Positions 1-8,448 of a DNA stretch of 64,000 nucleotides are shown piece by piece. Made by a program: the position numbers and the translations under genes. The stretch covers positions 1-64,000 of the forward strand of contig CAZRRJ010000014.1 of the NCBI GenBank assembly GCA_964602515.1. The letters run 5' to 3'. The notes under the pieces were generated by a model. The model was given only the letters and a program-made list of their open reading frames with translations, did not search any database and had not been told where the DNA came from. The stretch's first letter is position 1; the number at the start of each line of letters is the position of its first letter. Origin of the DNA: Carboxylicivirga sp964602515 (GTDB lineage Bacteria; Bacteroidota; Bacteroidia; Bacteroidales; Marinilabiliaceae).

Positions 1-68
1 AGTAGCTCAGTTGATAGAGCATCAGCCTTCCAAGCTGAGGGTCGCGGGTTTGAGCCCCGTCTTCCGCT
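1..68 (+). tRNA. tRNA-Gly (anticodon TCC), 5' end cut by window
   Basis: The D-arm, the anticodon loop cttccaa with anticodon TCC, the T-arm gggtttgagcccc and the closing acceptor strand cttccgc are all visible. The first bases of the acceptor stem lie before the window. The discriminator base is T68 and the CCA end is not encoded, since caa follows. It is followed at once by a hairpin terminator and lies 140 bp before a tRNA-Tyr. Confidence 0.93.
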
Positions 69-70
69 CA

Positions 71-98
71 AAGCCATCCGTAAAGGGTGGCTTTTTTA
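71..98 (+). terminator. Intrinsic terminator after tRNA-Gly
   Basis: A 7-bp stem (GCCATCC at 73-79 and GGGTGGC at 85-91, one G-T pair) with a 5-nt loop is followed by a run of T. It begins 2 nt after the tRNA end and should end the tRNA-Gly transcript. Confidence 0.85.
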
Positions 99-210
99 TT
101 GATTTATATTTCATATGTTGATATGGAACGCTCAAATAAAATTCAATCATCTTCCTGTGTGAAATTTTTATAATTGAATTTACATGTTCGTTTCATGATT
201 GTATATAATT

Positions 211-293
211 GGGGAGATACCAAAGCGGCCAACTGGGACGGACTGTAACTCCGTTGTCTTATGACTTCGCAGGTTCGAATCCTGCTCTCCCCA
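211..293 (+). tRNA. tRNA-Tyr (anticodon GTA)
   Basis: The acceptor strands ggggaga (211-217) and tctcccc (286-292) pair perfectly, with discriminator A293. The anticodon loop carries GTA. The variable arm is long, which makes this an 83-nt class II tRNA as expected for bacterial tRNA-Tyr. The T-arm aggttcgaatcct is canonical. No CCA is encoded. The 150 bp between it and the next gene show nothing further. Confidence 0.95.
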
Positions 294-444
294 CTCTATT
301 TTGTGCATGAGCTATAAAAGCCTTCTGGTAAAAAGATTTTTATATTTTATACGTTTTATAGCAACTGCAAAAATTGTCAAGTAATAATGACTATGCAACT
401 CTTTTCTAATAATTCCATTAAAGCATTACGCCAATAAATAACGA

Positions 445-1269
445 TCATTTTTTCACATGCAGGTCTTTTTCTTTGTTAATTTCCTTAAGAAGTAAAAGCT
501 CATTTATACTACGATTCTTAACAACCAGAAAGGAACCTATCAAACCAGAAATAAAGAGTACAACTACTAAGGCGTAATACCACTCATTTAACACATAAAG
601 ATCATACAAACGAAAATAATCAGATAATTGAACCAATGTATTATATGCGGAGTGGTAAATAACAATAAGCCACAAGGAGTTTGTGTACAGGAATATTAAA
701 GCAGATATAACTCCAAAAAAGAAAGTAATTTCTATATTATAAACATGAACCAGCGCAAAGAGTGTGGATGAAACAAATATAGCTGGAAATGCTGAATACC
801 GATAAAGCAATTGCTTAAGTAGAATTCCTCTATAAAATACCTCTTCCAATATAGGAGTTAAAACACAGGTCATGATTAAATAAATATAATACTGGGAGTT
901 TTTTTCAACATGGAAATATTCTATTTCAGCCTTTGCATTATAAAAAATCACTTCAAACAAATTTCTGATAACAAAAAGACTGCTGATGTAGTGATAAACT
1001 ACAGCAATTAATAAAACAACGAACACCTCCTTTAATTGTGGTGTATTTTTATTAAAGTCGAATTTTATTTTAAACGTTCTTTTTGCAAAAAGCAAAACGA
1101 GAACTAACAACAAGTACATCAGTATTCGACTAATATTATGTGAATAGTCAAATGAAAGCAAATTATAATGAACAGCTAATTCTACTAATAAACTAACGCC
1201 CAAGCTCAAACAAGATAATACTAACACTACTATTGCTGCCCATTTCCATGTCATTTCTTTTTTACTCAT
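445..1269 (-). CDS. CPBP-family intramembrane glutamic protease
   Basis: This 274-aa multi-pass membrane protein carries the three signature motifs of the CPBP (CAAX protease and bacteriocin-processing; Abi/Rce1-type) family. They are EExxxR at about residues 142-147 (EEVFYRG), an isolated His at about 175 (FALVHVYN) and HxxxN at about 206-210 (HSAYN). These residues form the active site inside the membrane. Substrates of bacterial members are mostly unknown; some give bacteriocin immunity or process peptides. The gene stands alone, with a perfect 14-bp-arm palindrome 17 bp before its start that could act as operator or 5'-UTR hairpin. The family call is firm and the role is not. Confidence 0.88.
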   Translation of the reverse strand: MSKKEMTWKWAAIVVLVLSCLSLGVSLLVELAVHYNLLSFDYSHNISRILMYLLLVLVLLFAKRTFKIKFDFNKNTPQLKEVFVVLLIAVVYHYISSLFVIRNLFEVIFYNAKAEIEYFHVEKNSQYYIYLIMTCVLTPILEEVFYRGILLKQLLYRYSAFPAIFVSSTLFALVHVYNIEITFFFGVISALIFLYTNSLWLIVIYHSAYNTLVQLSDYFRLYDLYVLNEWYYALVVVLFISGLIGSFLVVKNRSINELLLLKEINKEKDLHVKK

Positions 1270-1285
1270 TTTATTTCTTTAATAG

Positions 1286-1316
1286 AGATCTACTTATATT
1301 AGATATAAGTAGATCT
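1286..1316. promoter_or_regulatory. Perfect 14-3-14 palindrome upstream of the CPBP gene
   Basis: AGATCTACTTATAT (1286-1299) is an exact reverse complement of 1303-1316, with a 3-nt loop. It lies 17 bp upstream of the CPBP protease start on the minus strand and marks the left edge of the 21-bp repeat array. It could be an operator, a 5'-UTR hairpin or a terminator for a transcript of the array. No T-run follows on the minus strand, so an intrinsic terminator is less likely in that direction. Confidence 0.6.
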
Positions 1317-1329
1317 TGCATTTAAATTT

Positions 1330-1623
1330 GTTTGAGAATGATTACAGCACTTCCGCCTGTGCTGAATATACATCTACCTTTGCTAAGTGTTTTTCTGTTT
1401 ATGCAATATATATTTCCGCTGGTATGGGCGCTCTTTTTACCTTTGATGGGTATATTTCTGCCTATGCGAAATACTACTTTACCTGTGCTGTATTTGCATT
1501 TACTTTGAATAAGTACTTATCGGTGATTGCTATTTTTGTTTCCGCTTATGCAAATTTAGCGGCGGAATAAACAAAGTGGTATTCCGCCGCTGTGTAAACT
1601 ATTTCCATATGTTTCGCTTCGTA
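1330..1623. repeat. Degenerate 21-bp tandem array, about 13-14 units in exact phase
   Basis: A TTCCGCCTATGC-like motif recurs with exact 21-bp spacing. Clear copies start at 1351, 1393, 1414, 1456, 1540, 1582 and 1603. The weaker units between them are in the same register, with no insertion or deletion. On the plus strand one frame (1316-1570, TTG start) reads as a heptad pattern S-A-Y-A-K-Y-I, but the array continues in phase past that frame's stop at 1568-1570. This argues that the DNA, not a protein, carries the pattern. It fills the space between two hairpins and lies downstream of the 241-aa gene on the minus strand. The function is unknown. Confidence 0.7.
1558..1591. terminator. Hairpin with 12-bp perfect arms, probable terminator of the 241-aa gene
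   Basis: AGCGGCGGAATA (1558-1569) is the exact reverse complement of 1580-1591, with a 10-nt loop. It lies 36 bp downstream of the stop of the minus-strand gene at 1627. Read on the minus strand it is followed by AAATTTGC, a poor T-run, so it may act as a processing or stability hairpin rather than a strong terminator. Both arms are built from the TTCCGCC core of the 21-bp repeat. Confidence 0.55.
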
Positions 1624-1626
1624 CTT

Positions 1627-2352
1627 TTACTCTTCTGCTGTTTTTTCTGATTTTGACTTCACTCCTGCACTCATGGCTGCTACTATTTTAGTATAGGTAA
1701 ACATGGCTTTCTTAACTTCATCGTATTGATAGAAACGTGATGCTATTTTACAGATTCCTATTATTTCATTGTAGATTTCATTGAAGGTATCTAAAGCTTC
1801 TTTGGAAATGTTTTTTGTGCTTTCTTTTAATACTTCCTGTTCTATGTTGGCTTCATTTAGCGCATTGGCATAGTCAATGATTTTATCGATTAAGGCAGGG
1901 GATGTCCCTTTATCGATAATTTGGTTTTTAAGCTCATCGGTCATCCCTTTTTTAAGAGCATAGAGTAGTTGTATAAGTGCTTCCTGGTCATTGTTTTGTA
2001 CTTTGCGAAAGTTTATATCAAAACCAAGTTCTTTAAGTATTTGGTTTTTAGTACCCGGGAAATCAACTTCGATTTGAGTTTTTAGAAAGGATACTTCTCT
2101 TTTGGCTGTTGCCTGTATACTTAAGACGGTTGCTGTTGCATTACGGAGTTCTTTCTTTTTATCCAGGCCCAGGTAATTTTCGATGGCATTATTGATTTTA
2201 CCTTGCAGTGTTGTTACATATTCATCCGTCCAATTGGTGCGTACCAGGGAGAGTTCTTTAATATTATCGCTTAGGTTGGTAGTAATTGTACGTGATGCTA
2301 ATAACATTTCTACGTCTTTGTTTTTGTAGCTACGTGTGTTCATAATTGTCAT
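1627..2352 (-). CDS. Hypothetical helical protein, 241 aa
   Basis: I do not recognise this family. The protein is soluble and looks almost entirely alpha-helical, with no signal peptide or membrane segment and charged amphipathic stretches throughout. The C-terminus is Lys/Glu/Ser-rich. The first ATG (2352) is preceded by an A-rich stretch typical of Bacteroidota starts; a second Met 3 codons later is possible. It stands alone, has the hairpin at 1558-1591 downstream, and is flanked by unusual non-coding DNA on both sides. Base composition is like its neighbours. It could be a structural or phage-tail-like helical protein, but nothing in the sequence decides this. Confidence 0.75.
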   Translation of the reverse strand: MTIMNTRSYKNKDVEMLLASRTITTNLSDNIKELSLVRTNWTDEYVTTLQGKINNAIENYLGLDKKKELRNATATVLSIQATAKREVSFLKTQIEVDFPGTKNQILKELGFDINFRKVQNNDQEALIQLLYALKKGMTDELKNQIIDKGTSPALIDKIIDYANALNEANIEQEVLKESTKNISKEALDTFNEIYNEIIGICKIASRFYQYDEVKKAMFTYTKIVAAMSAGVKSKSEKTAEE

Positions 2353-2484
2353 TTTTTAATTATTAAATGTTTATAATAAGTATTAAGGTGCAAGACTGAT
2401 TTTAAGGGATGGCTGTTTTTCTTTTATAACCTGCCGATATACTGCTTTAATTGTTTGGGGCGTTTGTATTACGATATTTTAAGT

Positions 2485-2516
2485 CAGGGTATAAAATCAA
2501 CTGGCTTTACACCCTG
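2485..2516. terminator. Hairpin downstream of the 57-aa ORF
   Basis: CAGGGTATAAA (2485-2495) pairs with TTTACACCCTG (2506-2516), with one G-T pair and a 10-nt loop. It starts 9 nt past the stop of the minus-strand small ORF. On the plus strand it is followed by a T-rich stretch, but no plus-strand gene ends here. It probably marks the 3' end of the small-ORF transcript. Confidence 0.5.
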
Positions 2517-2524
2517 TGTTTTTA

Positions 2525-2698
2525 TTATTTTATTTGGGTTGAATCTATGCCAATATAATTAGGGCCATCGTAGATAAGTTGATGCTTATACAATACTAAA
2601 GTATCCCAATCGTATCTTAAATCCCGTAAAAACAAAGTATCGTTATTTGCACTGAGATAATATTCTTCTGAATGTTCCCATCTTCCGTAATAAAACAT
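2525..2698 (-). CDS. Small ORF, 57 aa, unknown
   Basis: This open frame runs from an ATG at 2698, preceded by seven A on the coding strand, to TAA at 2525-2527. The product is rich in Tyr, Trp and Asp (start MFYYGRWEHSEEYY, end YIGIDSTQIK) and has the composition of an extracytoplasmic Bacteroidota protein rather than of random AT-rich DNA. It has no signal peptide, and an in-frame stop lies 4 codons upstream, so it is either a genuine small protein or the surviving 3' end of a decayed lipoprotein gene. A hairpin closes it. I do not recognise the family. Confidence 0.4.
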   Translation of the reverse strand: MFYYGRWEHSEEYYLSANNDTLFLRDLRYDWDTLVLYKHQLIYDGPNYIGIDSTQIK

Positions 2699-3239
2699 TT
2701 TTTTTGAATTTTAGATATTAAACTTCAGAAGCCTGGTAATGGACGGATTTACGGGATGCATATTTATTATTTAAGTTATTATTAGCCTCTCAGGTATAAT
2801 TATCAAATGCTACTATTATTTGTTTTTATTCTATTTATGCATAAAGATATGTAAAGTTTTAACAATATTTACTATGTTTTTATAATTTAAGTATTATTTA
2901 TATTGAAATACTATTCCAATATTACATACACCACACTTTCAAATACTTATTAACTTTACTTCCTTTTGCAAGTCGCAGATCCCTTAATACAGAAGCTTTA
3001 TTAGGGCACTTCTTAAGTACTAATAATGAATTTTACCCATACTATTATTGATGCTTATGTTATTTTACATTTTTACTTTTATAGGGGTATTTAAGTGCTA
3101 TAGTAAATTTCAAAAGTTATATTATGGAGTTTTTTAGTATTCTTACACAATGCTCTTTAATTCCCTAAAGGGAGCAGCATAAGGTGTAAGCTGGTTTTGA
3201 TATTGGGTGGAGTTAATGTGTAACGCCGTATAATTTAAA
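2699..3239. other. Intergenic region with no supported gene
   Basis: This very AT-rich stretch has stops in all frames and no ORF with coding character. An imperfect hairpin lies around 3150-3174 (CCCT-aa-AGGG core). I see no tRNA, repeat family or mobile-element end. Confidence 0.5.
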
Positions 3240-3270
3240 CTTGCTTATTTTCAGGCTCCTGGTATTTTTG
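3240..3270 (+). promoter_or_regulatory. Bacteroidota-type promoter of the YrdC/YciO gene
   Basis: TTG at 3241-3243 is followed after exactly 19 nt by TATTTTTG (3263-3270), matching the TTTG and TAnnTTTG consensus of this phylum. The predicted start of transcription is about 3275, giving a leader of about 25 nt before the ATG at 3299. Confidence 0.65.
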
Positions 3271-3298
3271 CTACTTTTACACCAACAAAAACAATAAG

Positions 3299-3913
3299 AT
3301 GTTAGTAAAAATTTACCCCGAAAATCCGAATGATAAGGAAATTAGTAAGCTTGTAGATATTCTTCGCAATGGAGGAATTGTTATTTACCCGACTGATACG
3401 ATTTACGGCATTGGCTGCGATATTAATAATGCTAAGGCGGTGGAGAAGGTAGCACGTATTAAAGGTATTAACCTAAAGAAGGCTAATCTTTCATTTATTT
3501 GTTATGATCTTAGCCATTTATCAGATTTTACCAAGCCTTTGAATAATCATGTTTTTAAGCTTATGAAAAAACATCTTCCGGGTCCTTTTACGTTTATATT
3601 GCCGGCCAATACCAATGTACCTAAGCTTTTTAAAAACAATAAGAAAACAATTGGTATCCGCGTGCCCGACAACAACATTATTCGTGAACTGGTAAAGGCG
3701 CTGGGTAATCCTATTTTATCAACGTCGGTAAGGGATGCTGATGATATAATAGAGTATACAACTGATCCTGAATTAATTTATGAGAAGTTTGGTAACCTTG
3801 TTGATGCTGTTATTGACGGTGGATATGGCGATAACGAAGCATCTACAATAATTGATTGCACGTCTGACGAGCTTAAAATTACCCGGCAAGGGAAAGGTGA
3901 TATTGAGCTTTAA
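3299..3913 (+). CDS. YrdC/Sua5/YciO-family protein (threonylcarbamoyl-AMP synthase type)
   Basis: At 204 aa this is a single YrdC-type domain. The N-terminal PTDTIYGIGCD segment (about residues 31-41) and the IGIRVPD motif (about 120) line the nucleotide pocket of the family. Sua5/TsaC enzymes make threonylcarbamoyl-AMP from threonine, bicarbonate and ATP for t6A37 formation in tRNAs. The KANLSFICYDLSHLSDF segment resembles the YciO branch, whose exact role is less certain, so it may be the paralogue rather than the essential t6A enzyme. It is transcribed alone and convergent with trkH, with 7 bp between the stops. Confidence 0.87.
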   Translation: MLVKIYPENPNDKEISKLVDILRNGGIVIYPTDTIYGIGCDINNAKAVEKVARIKGINLKKANLSFICYDLSHLSDFTKPLNNHVFKLMKKHLPGPFTFILPANTNVPKLFKNNKKTIGIRVPDNNIIRELVKALGNPILSTSVRDADDIIEYTTDPELIYEKFGNLVDAVIDGGYGDNEASTIIDCTSDELKITRQGKGDIEL

Positions 3914-3920
3914 CCGTTAA

Positions 3921-5372
3921 TTATTCTTTCCAAAAATAAGGTGAAAACAACAGGATAACTGTAAACAGTTCCAGGCGACCAATCAGCATTAAAAAAGAAA
4001 GGAACCACTTACCAAAAGCCGGTACTTCGTAAAAGTTAAGGGCTGGCCCCACCTCACCTAATCCGGGACCAATATTACCAATTGATGTTGCTACAGCTCC
4101 AAGAGCCGTATCAAGGTCGTACCCCATAATGCTCATAATAATCATGGCAATACCCACTGTTATCATATAAATAACAATAAAGGCCAATACGTTGGTAATA
4201 ATACCGGCATTTACAGCTCTTGTATTGTATCTGACCGGAATAACGGCATTAGGATGTACCAGGCGCTTTAATTCAAAGAAGCTATTCTTCATAAGCAATA
4301 CGATACGCACTATTTTAATACCTCCCCCTGTTGACCCGGCTGATCCCCCGGTAAACATGAGCAGGAAGATAACAATGCTTAAAAAGGGCACCCATAATAA
4401 ATAATCGGCTGTAGCATAGCCTGTGGTTGTAATAATTGAAACAACCTGAAACAGTCCATCGCGCCATGCTTGCTCAAGATTCCCTGTTGTTCCTGTAAAA
4501 TACAACACTGCGCCAACCAGAACACTTACGCCGATAATAATACCTGTGTAAGCTTGAAATTCTTCATCTTTAAGTACTTTCTTAAATTTCCCTCTCAGAG
4601 CACTAAATGATAAGGTAAAATTTGCTCCTGCAATAAACATGAAGATAATAATAACATATTGAATAAATGGTGATGAAAAATAAGCTACGCTTGCCTGCTT
4701 GGTTGAATACCCACCGGTTGCCATTGTTGTAAATGAGTGGCAGATAGCATCAAAAGGCGTCATTCCTCCAATAATAAGGAGGGTGGCTTCTACTAATGTG
4801 AATAAAACATATATGCCATATAAGCGCTTTGCGGTTTCAGTAATACGTGGGTGCAATTTATCCGGTGCAGGCCCAGGGACTTCTGCAATAAACATTTGCA
4901 TACCTCCTACCCCAAGTACAGGTAAAATAGCTAATGAGAGTACTATAATACCCATACCTCCAAGCCATTGAATAAGGCTACGCCAGAACAGCAAACCATG
5001 TGGTAGTGCTTCAATATCGTTTAATATACTACTTCCGGTTGTTGTAAAACCTGAAATGGTTTCAAAAAAAGCATCGGTATATGAAGGGATAGCTCCACTG
5101 AGCCAAAATGGCAGAAGGCCAAAAAAGGAAAATACAATCCATACGAGGGCTACAATAAGATAGCCTTCGCGCTTACCAATATCTTTGGGTGCATTACGTA
5201 AAGAAAAACCGGTTACACCACCTATGCTTATGCAAATTGCAGCAGAAAGAAGGTGGTATTTTAAATCATATTCTCCATACAGCAGTGCCACTCCGGCTGA
5301 TAATAACATAAAAACACCTTCAACGACTAAAAGTAGTCCAAGCACAAGCACTATAAATCTTGAATTAAGCAT
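3921..5372 (-). CDS. trkH: TrkH-family potassium uptake channel (copy 1)
   Basis: This 483-aa polytopic inner-membrane protein has four M1-P-M2 pseudo-repeats. The selectivity-filter segments are visible: TTTGSS (about 110-115), MATGGYST (about 217-224), ITTTGYAT (about 313-320) and SIGNIGPG (about 434-441). This is the translocating subunit of Trk/Ktr K+ uptake, normally gated by a cytosolic TrkA/KtrA NAD- or nucleotide-binding ring, which is not encoded nearby. The start MLNSRF is matched by the paralogue downstream of 6888. It lies 67 bp after that paralogue in the same direction and may share its transcript. Confidence 0.93.
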   Translation of the reverse strand: MLNSRFIVLVLGLLLVVEGVFMLLSAGVALLYGEYDLKYHLLSAAICISIGGVTGFSLRNAPKDIGKREGYLIVALVWIVFSFFGLLPFWLSGAIPSYTDAFFETISGFTTTGSSILNDIEALPHGLLFWRSLIQWLGGMGIIVLSLAILPVLGVGGMQMFIAEVPGPAPDKLHPRITETAKRLYGIYVLFTLVEATLLIIGGMTPFDAICHSFTTMATGGYSTKQASVAYFSSPFIQYVIIIFMFIAGANFTLSFSALRGKFKKVLKDEEFQAYTGIIIGVSVLVGAVLYFTGTTGNLEQAWRDGLFQVVSIITTTGYATADYLLWVPFLSIVIFLLMFTGGSAGSTGGGIKIVRIVLLMKNSFFELKRLVHPNAVIPVRYNTRAVNAGIITNVLAFIVIYMITVGIAMIIMSIMGYDLDTALGAVATSIGNIGPGLGEVGPALNFYEVPAFGKWFLSFLMLIGRLELFTVILLFSPYFWKE

Positions 5373-5439
5373 AATAACCCTGACCGTATTTTTTGCACGG
5401 CAAAGATGATATTTTTAGATCAAAAAATATCGCTGAGAT

Positions 5440-6888
5440 TTAATTATTCTTCCAGAAATATGGAGAAAACAAGATTAATACCGTAAATAATTCGAGCCGG
5501 CCAATAAGCATCAGGAAGGTTAGTACCCACTTACCAGCCCCAGGTACTAAAGAAAAATTATTAACCGGACCAACCGTACCTAAGCCCGGACCTATTCCAC
5601 CCATGGTAGTGGCTGCAGCTCCCATAGCTGAATCCATATCCATTCCAAATACAGTTAATGCAAAAGTTCCCAGGGAAAAAATAGTCATATACAACATTAC
5701 AAATGCCAGTACTTTATAAACAATATCCGGGGCTATTATTTTTCCTTGTACTCGCAGGGGTATAACCGCACTGGGATGTACCATTCGTTTAAATTCCAGA
5801 AGTGTATTCCGAAATAGGATTGAGTGCCGCATAATTTTAATTCCACCCGAAGTACTGCCAACGCAAGCGCCGCTAAAAAGCAGTAAAAACATTAGGTAGG
5901 TTAAATAAGGATGCCACTGGGTATAGTCTGCCGTTGCAAATCCTGTACTCGTTATAAGGCTAACAACCTGGAATAATGCTGTCCGAAATGAGCCTTCTCC
6001 CGGTACATGATCGAGAAATGTTAAGGTGACTGTTACGATAGCGGTAATTATGGCAATTATGCTTATATATATTAATAGTTCTCTGTTTGTAAACACTTTT
6101 TTAAATTTCCGCTTCCAAACAAAATAAAATAGTGTAAAGTTTGTACCTGCCAAAAACATAAAAATAATGATGGTATATTGAATAAATGGCGAATACCCGG
6201 CAATACTATCATTTTGAGTTGAAAATCCTCCTGATGCTAATGTTGAAAAACTATGGCATAACGCATCAAATAATGGCATGCCTCCTAGTAATAAAAAACC
6301 TGTCTGGAGTAAAATCAGTATGATATAAATACGCCACAACAACTTTGCGGTTTGTTTAATGCGTGGATGGAGCTTGTCGTTTGTTATTCCTGCGGCCTCG
6401 GCATTAAAGAGTGACATTCCTCCAAATCCAAAATATGGTAATATAGCCACTGCCAGTACAATTATTCCCATCCCTCCGATAAGGTGGGTTACACTGCGCC
6501 AGAACAGGATACCGTGTGGCAGTGCTTCAATATTAGAAACTACCGATGCACCTGTGGTGGTAAAACCCGAAATGGTTTCAAAAAAAGCATCGGTAAAGCC
6601 AGGTATTGAGCCACTTAATATATAGGGTAAACATCCAAAGAGAGACATTACAATCCACACCAGGGTAACTACAATAAATCCTTCTCTTCTACCAATATCT
6701 ACAGGGGTTTTTCGCAAAAACCACGATACACTACTTCCAATAAAAAGACATGTGAAAGCTGAAATTAGATGGGCTAGCAGGTCATTTTCTTTATAAATAA
6801 GCGCTACCAAGGCAGGCAATAACATAAAACCGCCCAAAGCAAGTAGTATATGCCCGAGTATAAGTATGATATAACGATAATTCAGCAT
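5440..6888 (-). CDS. trkH: TrkH-family potassium uptake channel (copy 2)
   Basis: This 482-aa paralogue of the next gene has the same length and topology. Filter segments are SGFTTTGASV, LASGGFST, ITSTGFATADY and MGGIGPGLG; the fourth has Gly where copy 1 has Asn (GGIG against GNIG). I place the start at 6888 (MLNYRYIIL), which aligns with MLNSRFIVL of copy 1. The open frame extends 9 codons upstream to 6915 without homology. The pair looks like a tandem duplication that has since diverged, perhaps giving channels with different affinity or ion preference. Confidence 0.92.
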   Translation of the reverse strand: MLNYRYIILILGHILLALGGFMLLPALVALIYKENDLLAHLISAFTCLFIGSSVSWFLRKTPVDIGRREGFIVVTLVWIVMSLFGCLPYILSGSIPGFTDAFFETISGFTTTGASVVSNIEALPHGILFWRSVTHLIGGMGIIVLAVAILPYFGFGGMSLFNAEAAGITNDKLHPRIKQTAKLLWRIYIILILLQTGFLLLGGMPLFDALCHSFSTLASGGFSTQNDSIAGYSPFIQYTIIIFMFLAGTNFTLFYFVWKRKFKKVFTNRELLIYISIIAIITAIVTVTLTFLDHVPGEGSFRTALFQVVSLITSTGFATADYTQWHPYLTYLMFLLLFSGACVGSTSGGIKIMRHSILFRNTLLEFKRMVHPSAVIPLRVQGKIIAPDIVYKVLAFVMLYMTIFSLGTFALTVFGMDMDSAMGAAATTMGGIGPGLGTVGPVNNFSLVPGAGKWVLTFLMLIGRLELFTVLILFSPYFWKNN

Positions 6889-7256
6889 AGGTATAAGTAG
6901 TTGGTTAAAAAACAAATATGTTACTTTTCAACTTAAGTCCAAAATATTTATTAAAATTTATTACTATAAAAATAGTGCGGTAAGTTATTGATTGTAAAGT
7001 TTTAATGTAAGTATTATCGTTACTTAGGTGTTAACATTTGATATAATACTTTTTTAATATGGTTTGGATATAATATGAAGGGGTAATGACTCTATTTGAG
7101 ATGTATTTATAAAAATTTATTTATGTCAAACTTATTTTAAACTGGCGTCGGCATGTTCAAAAAGAGTTATGTCTTACCTCCATTATAAAATTTTATCAAG
7201 ATTAACTGCAATTAATATATTACCTTCGCAGCAAAAATAAAAAATACGCTTACATC
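6889..7256. other. Intergenic region between trkH and the GNAT gene
   Basis: This AT-rich divergent spacer contains no ORF. For the plus-strand gene a TACCTTCG box (7221-7228) resembles the TAnnTTTG promoter element and would give a leader of about 25 nt. No convincing partner for the minus-strand trkH genes was found. Confidence 0.45.
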
Positions 7257-8378
7257 ATGGGTATTGTAATAAAAGAAGTTAATGACAAAAAAACAATAAA
7301 TGATTTTGTCAATCTTCCCTATAAGCTTTATAAAGAGAATAGTAAATGGGTTCCTCCAATGAAAAGTGACGAACGGGATTCTCTTATTTCAGAAAAAAAT
7401 CCGGCTTTCGAATTTTGCAATGTAAAGTTTTGGGTTGCTTATAAGAATAATGAGTGTGTTGGGCGAGTTGGTGGTATTATCAATACGCTTTGGATAGAAA
7501 AAGAAGGCAGGAACATAGGGCGATTTACACGACCCGAGTTTATTAATGATACAGAAGTTAGTAAAGCGCTTTTTGATACCGTTGAAAAATGGCTTAAAGC
7601 AGAGGGTATGACAGAATTACAAGGCCCACTTGGCTTTTCAAACCTTGATCACCAGGGATGCCTGGTTGAAGGGCACGAGTGGTTACCATCAGTAGCGTCA
7701 GACTACCATATGGTCTATTACCAGGACCATTTTACTGAACTGGGTTACGAAAAAGAAATTGATTGGCTTGAGTTCAGAATAACATTCCCGGATGCTTTGC
7801 CAGAAAAAGCCTTTAAAGTGGCTGATATGTTAACGCGAAGATATAGTTTAAAAGCTCTAAACTTTACCTCCCGTAATGAATTAGAACCGTATAAGGAAAA
7901 GATTTTTGCCTTGTTTAATAAGGCATTTGCCGAGCTATTTGGCACATTTCAATTGCCCGAGAAACTGGTAATGTTTTACATCAATAAGTTTTTTCCTATG
8001 CTAAACCCAAGGTATGTGAAGATTATCCTGGATAAAGATGATGAGTTAGCGGGTTTCCTGGTTGCGCTTCCTTCTTTATCAGAAGCTATGCAAAAAGCTA
8101 AAGGTAAATTACTGCCTTTTGGTTGGTGGCATATTATGAAGGCGCTTAAGAAGCCAAAGGAAATGGATCTGATGCTTACAGGTGTTAAGCCCGAGCTTCA
8201 AAAAATGGGGGTTACCTCATTATTAATGAACGACCTGTGGAAAACAGCTAAAGAAGATGGTGTTAAGCATGTTGAGACAACCGGGATGTTAGAAAACAAC
8301 CATGTGGCTATTCAGATGTGGAAATCATTTGATCATATACAACACAAAAGAAAACGTTGTTATAAAAAGGCTCTTTAA
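7257..8378 (+). CDS. GNAT-like N-acyltransferase family protein
   Basis: The 373-aa cytosolic protein looks like a two-lobed GNAT-type enzyme. The N-terminal lobe has the beta-strand pattern FWVAYKNNECVGRVGGIIN (about 61-79), and the C-terminal lobe has a GVKPELQKMGVTSLLMND segment (about 308-325) that matches motif A, where acetyl-CoA is bound (R/Q-x-x-G-x-G/A). HVETTGMLENNHVAIQMWK (about 340-358) is a typical motif B region. Close relatives are annotated only as GNAT-family proteins, so the substrate is unknown. It is a single gene closed by a terminator at 8404. Confidence 0.75.
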   Translation: MGIVIKEVNDKKTINDFVNLPYKLYKENSKWVPPMKSDERDSLISEKNPAFEFCNVKFWVAYKNNECVGRVGGIINTLWIEKEGRNIGRFTRPEFINDTEVSKALFDTVEKWLKAEGMTELQGPLGFSNLDHQGCLVEGHEWLPSVASDYHMVYYQDHFTELGYEKEIDWLEFRITFPDALPEKAFKVADMLTRRYSLKALNFTSRNELEPYKEKIFALFNKAFAELFGTFQLPEKLVMFYINKFFPMLNPRYVKIILDKDDELAGFLVALPSLSEAMQKAKGKLLPFGWWHIMKALKKPKEMDLMLTGVKPELQKMGVTSLLMNDLWKTAKEDGVKHVETTGMLENNHVAIQMWKSFDHIQHKRKRCYKKAL

Positions 8379-8403
8379 AACATCAACTTATTACAATATA
8401 CAG

Positions 8404-8434
8404 AAAGGTGTTTGTTAAACGGACACCTTTTTTA
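8404..8434 (+). terminator. Intrinsic terminator after the GNAT gene
   Basis: AAAGGTGT (8404-8411) pairs with ACACCTTT (8423-8430), followed by TTTT. It separates the GNAT gene from the yitT-type gene that starts at 8449. Confidence 0.8.
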
Positions 8435-8448
8435 ATGCATTAAAACAA

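Noticed and set aside
1316..1570. 84-codon plus-strand frame with heptad repeats
   Set aside because: It opens with TTG at the edge of a palindrome, has no promoter, and the 21-bp register continues beyond its stop codon, so the repeat is more likely a DNA-level pattern. Kept as a repeat, not as a gene.
5440..6915. Start of trkH copy 2 at 6915
   Set aside because: The nine extra codons have no match in the paralogue, whose start aligns with Met at 6888.
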